A stretch of DNA of 64,000 bases from Parahoeflea halophila (lineage in GTDB: Bacteria > Pseudomonadota > Alphaproteobacteria > Rhizobiales > Rhizobiaceae), in contig NZ_OCPC01000002.1 in the NCBI RefSeq assembly GCF_900220985.1, positions 609,034 to 673,033 of the forward strand, given 5' to 3'. The position numbers and the translations under genes were made by a program. The notes below the pieces were generated by a model. It was not told the origin of the DNA. It saw only the letters and a program-made list of their open reading frames with translations, and made no database searches. Positions 63,896 to 64,000 of this stretch are shown one piece after another. Position 1 is the stretch's first letter; each line of letters begins with the position of its first letter.

Positions 63896-64000
63896 TGAAT
63901 AGCCCCTAGATTTGTAGACGCCTTCTTCCCTAAATTTGAGGCAAGGAGGCCATCATGAGCACAGCCAAATTCAGTGACGATTTCAAACGCGATGCTGTTC
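63896..64000 (+). mobile_element. left end of an IS3-family element
   Basis: The element starts with the terminal TGAATAGCCCC and a leader nearly the same as that of the remnant at 45098. An OrfA reading frame begins at 63955 after AAGGAGG (MSTAKFSDDFKRDAV) and runs off the window. It is the probable intact relative of the decayed copy at 44760-45098. Confidence 0.85.
63955..64000 (+). CDS. IS3-family transposase OrfA (partial, runs off the window)
   Basis: The frame begins at 63955 with an AAGGAGG site and encodes MSTAKFSDDFKRDAV, the N-terminal helix of an IS3-family OrfA helix-turn-helix protein. The rest lies beyond the right edge, so intactness is unknown. Confidence 0.75.
   Translation, partial: MSTAKFSDDFKRDAV

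Overview
The window is GC-rich alphaproteobacterial chromosome, most like the Rhizobiales (a marine Hoeflea-type Rhizobiaceae/Phyllobacteriaceae genome). This placement is inferred from gene content (TRAP and TTT transporters, a tiny rhizobial-type membrane peptide, serralysin type I secretion) and not from a marker gene. No rRNA, tRNA or CRISPR array was found.

1-9.2 kb: three small hypothetical genes, then a run that looks like lipid-linked sugar and GDP-mannose metabolism: a HAD-UbiA prenyltransferase, a DprE1-type FAD oxidoreductase, a GpsA-type glycerol-3-phosphate dehydrogenase, a ManC fused to an AGE-family isomerase, and phosphomannomutase. 9.2-20.2 kb: a shikimate/quinate-type catabolic locus. 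A GntR regulator is followed on the minus strand by a TRAP transporter (dctPQM), a tripartite tricarboxylate transporter (tctCBA) and 3-dehydroshikimate dehydratase (quiC). A Gfo/Idh/MocA oxidoreductase and a shikimate-dehydrogenase-like gene are divergent from it.

20.4-39.6 kb is the most unusual part. Nine large genes include an HSP70/actin-fold ATPase with a big N-terminal region, a membrane-anchored coiled-coil protein, an uncharacterised 503-aa protein, a transpeptidase with all three PBP motifs, a SEDS (FtsW/RodA-type) polytopic protein with an extra periplasmic domain, a membrane coiled-coil protein, and a TRAFAC-type P-loop GTPase on the opposite strand. I read this as a dedicated cell-wall synthase (SEDS plus PBP) coupled to a filament/chaperone-type ATPase and a GTPase switch. 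I know of no named system with this composition.

39.7-45.3 kb: a copper-resistance cluster (DUF305 protein, copA, cueR, cytochrome c) with three CueR-type promoters, then a decayed IS3-family copy. 45.3-51.4 kb: a putative outer-membrane barrel protein followed by a 1434-aa secreted protein with both a HEXXH motif and a complete subtilisin triad. 51.8-57.0 kb: a serralysin-like RTX metalloprotease with its own type I ABC transporter and membrane-fusion protein.

57-64 kb is mobile-element debris: an orphan methyltransferase-like gene, fragments of two tyrosine integrases, a CoiA-like nuclease gene, small membrane-protein genes, and a serine-recombinase 3' end cut by an IS3-family element that runs off the right edge.
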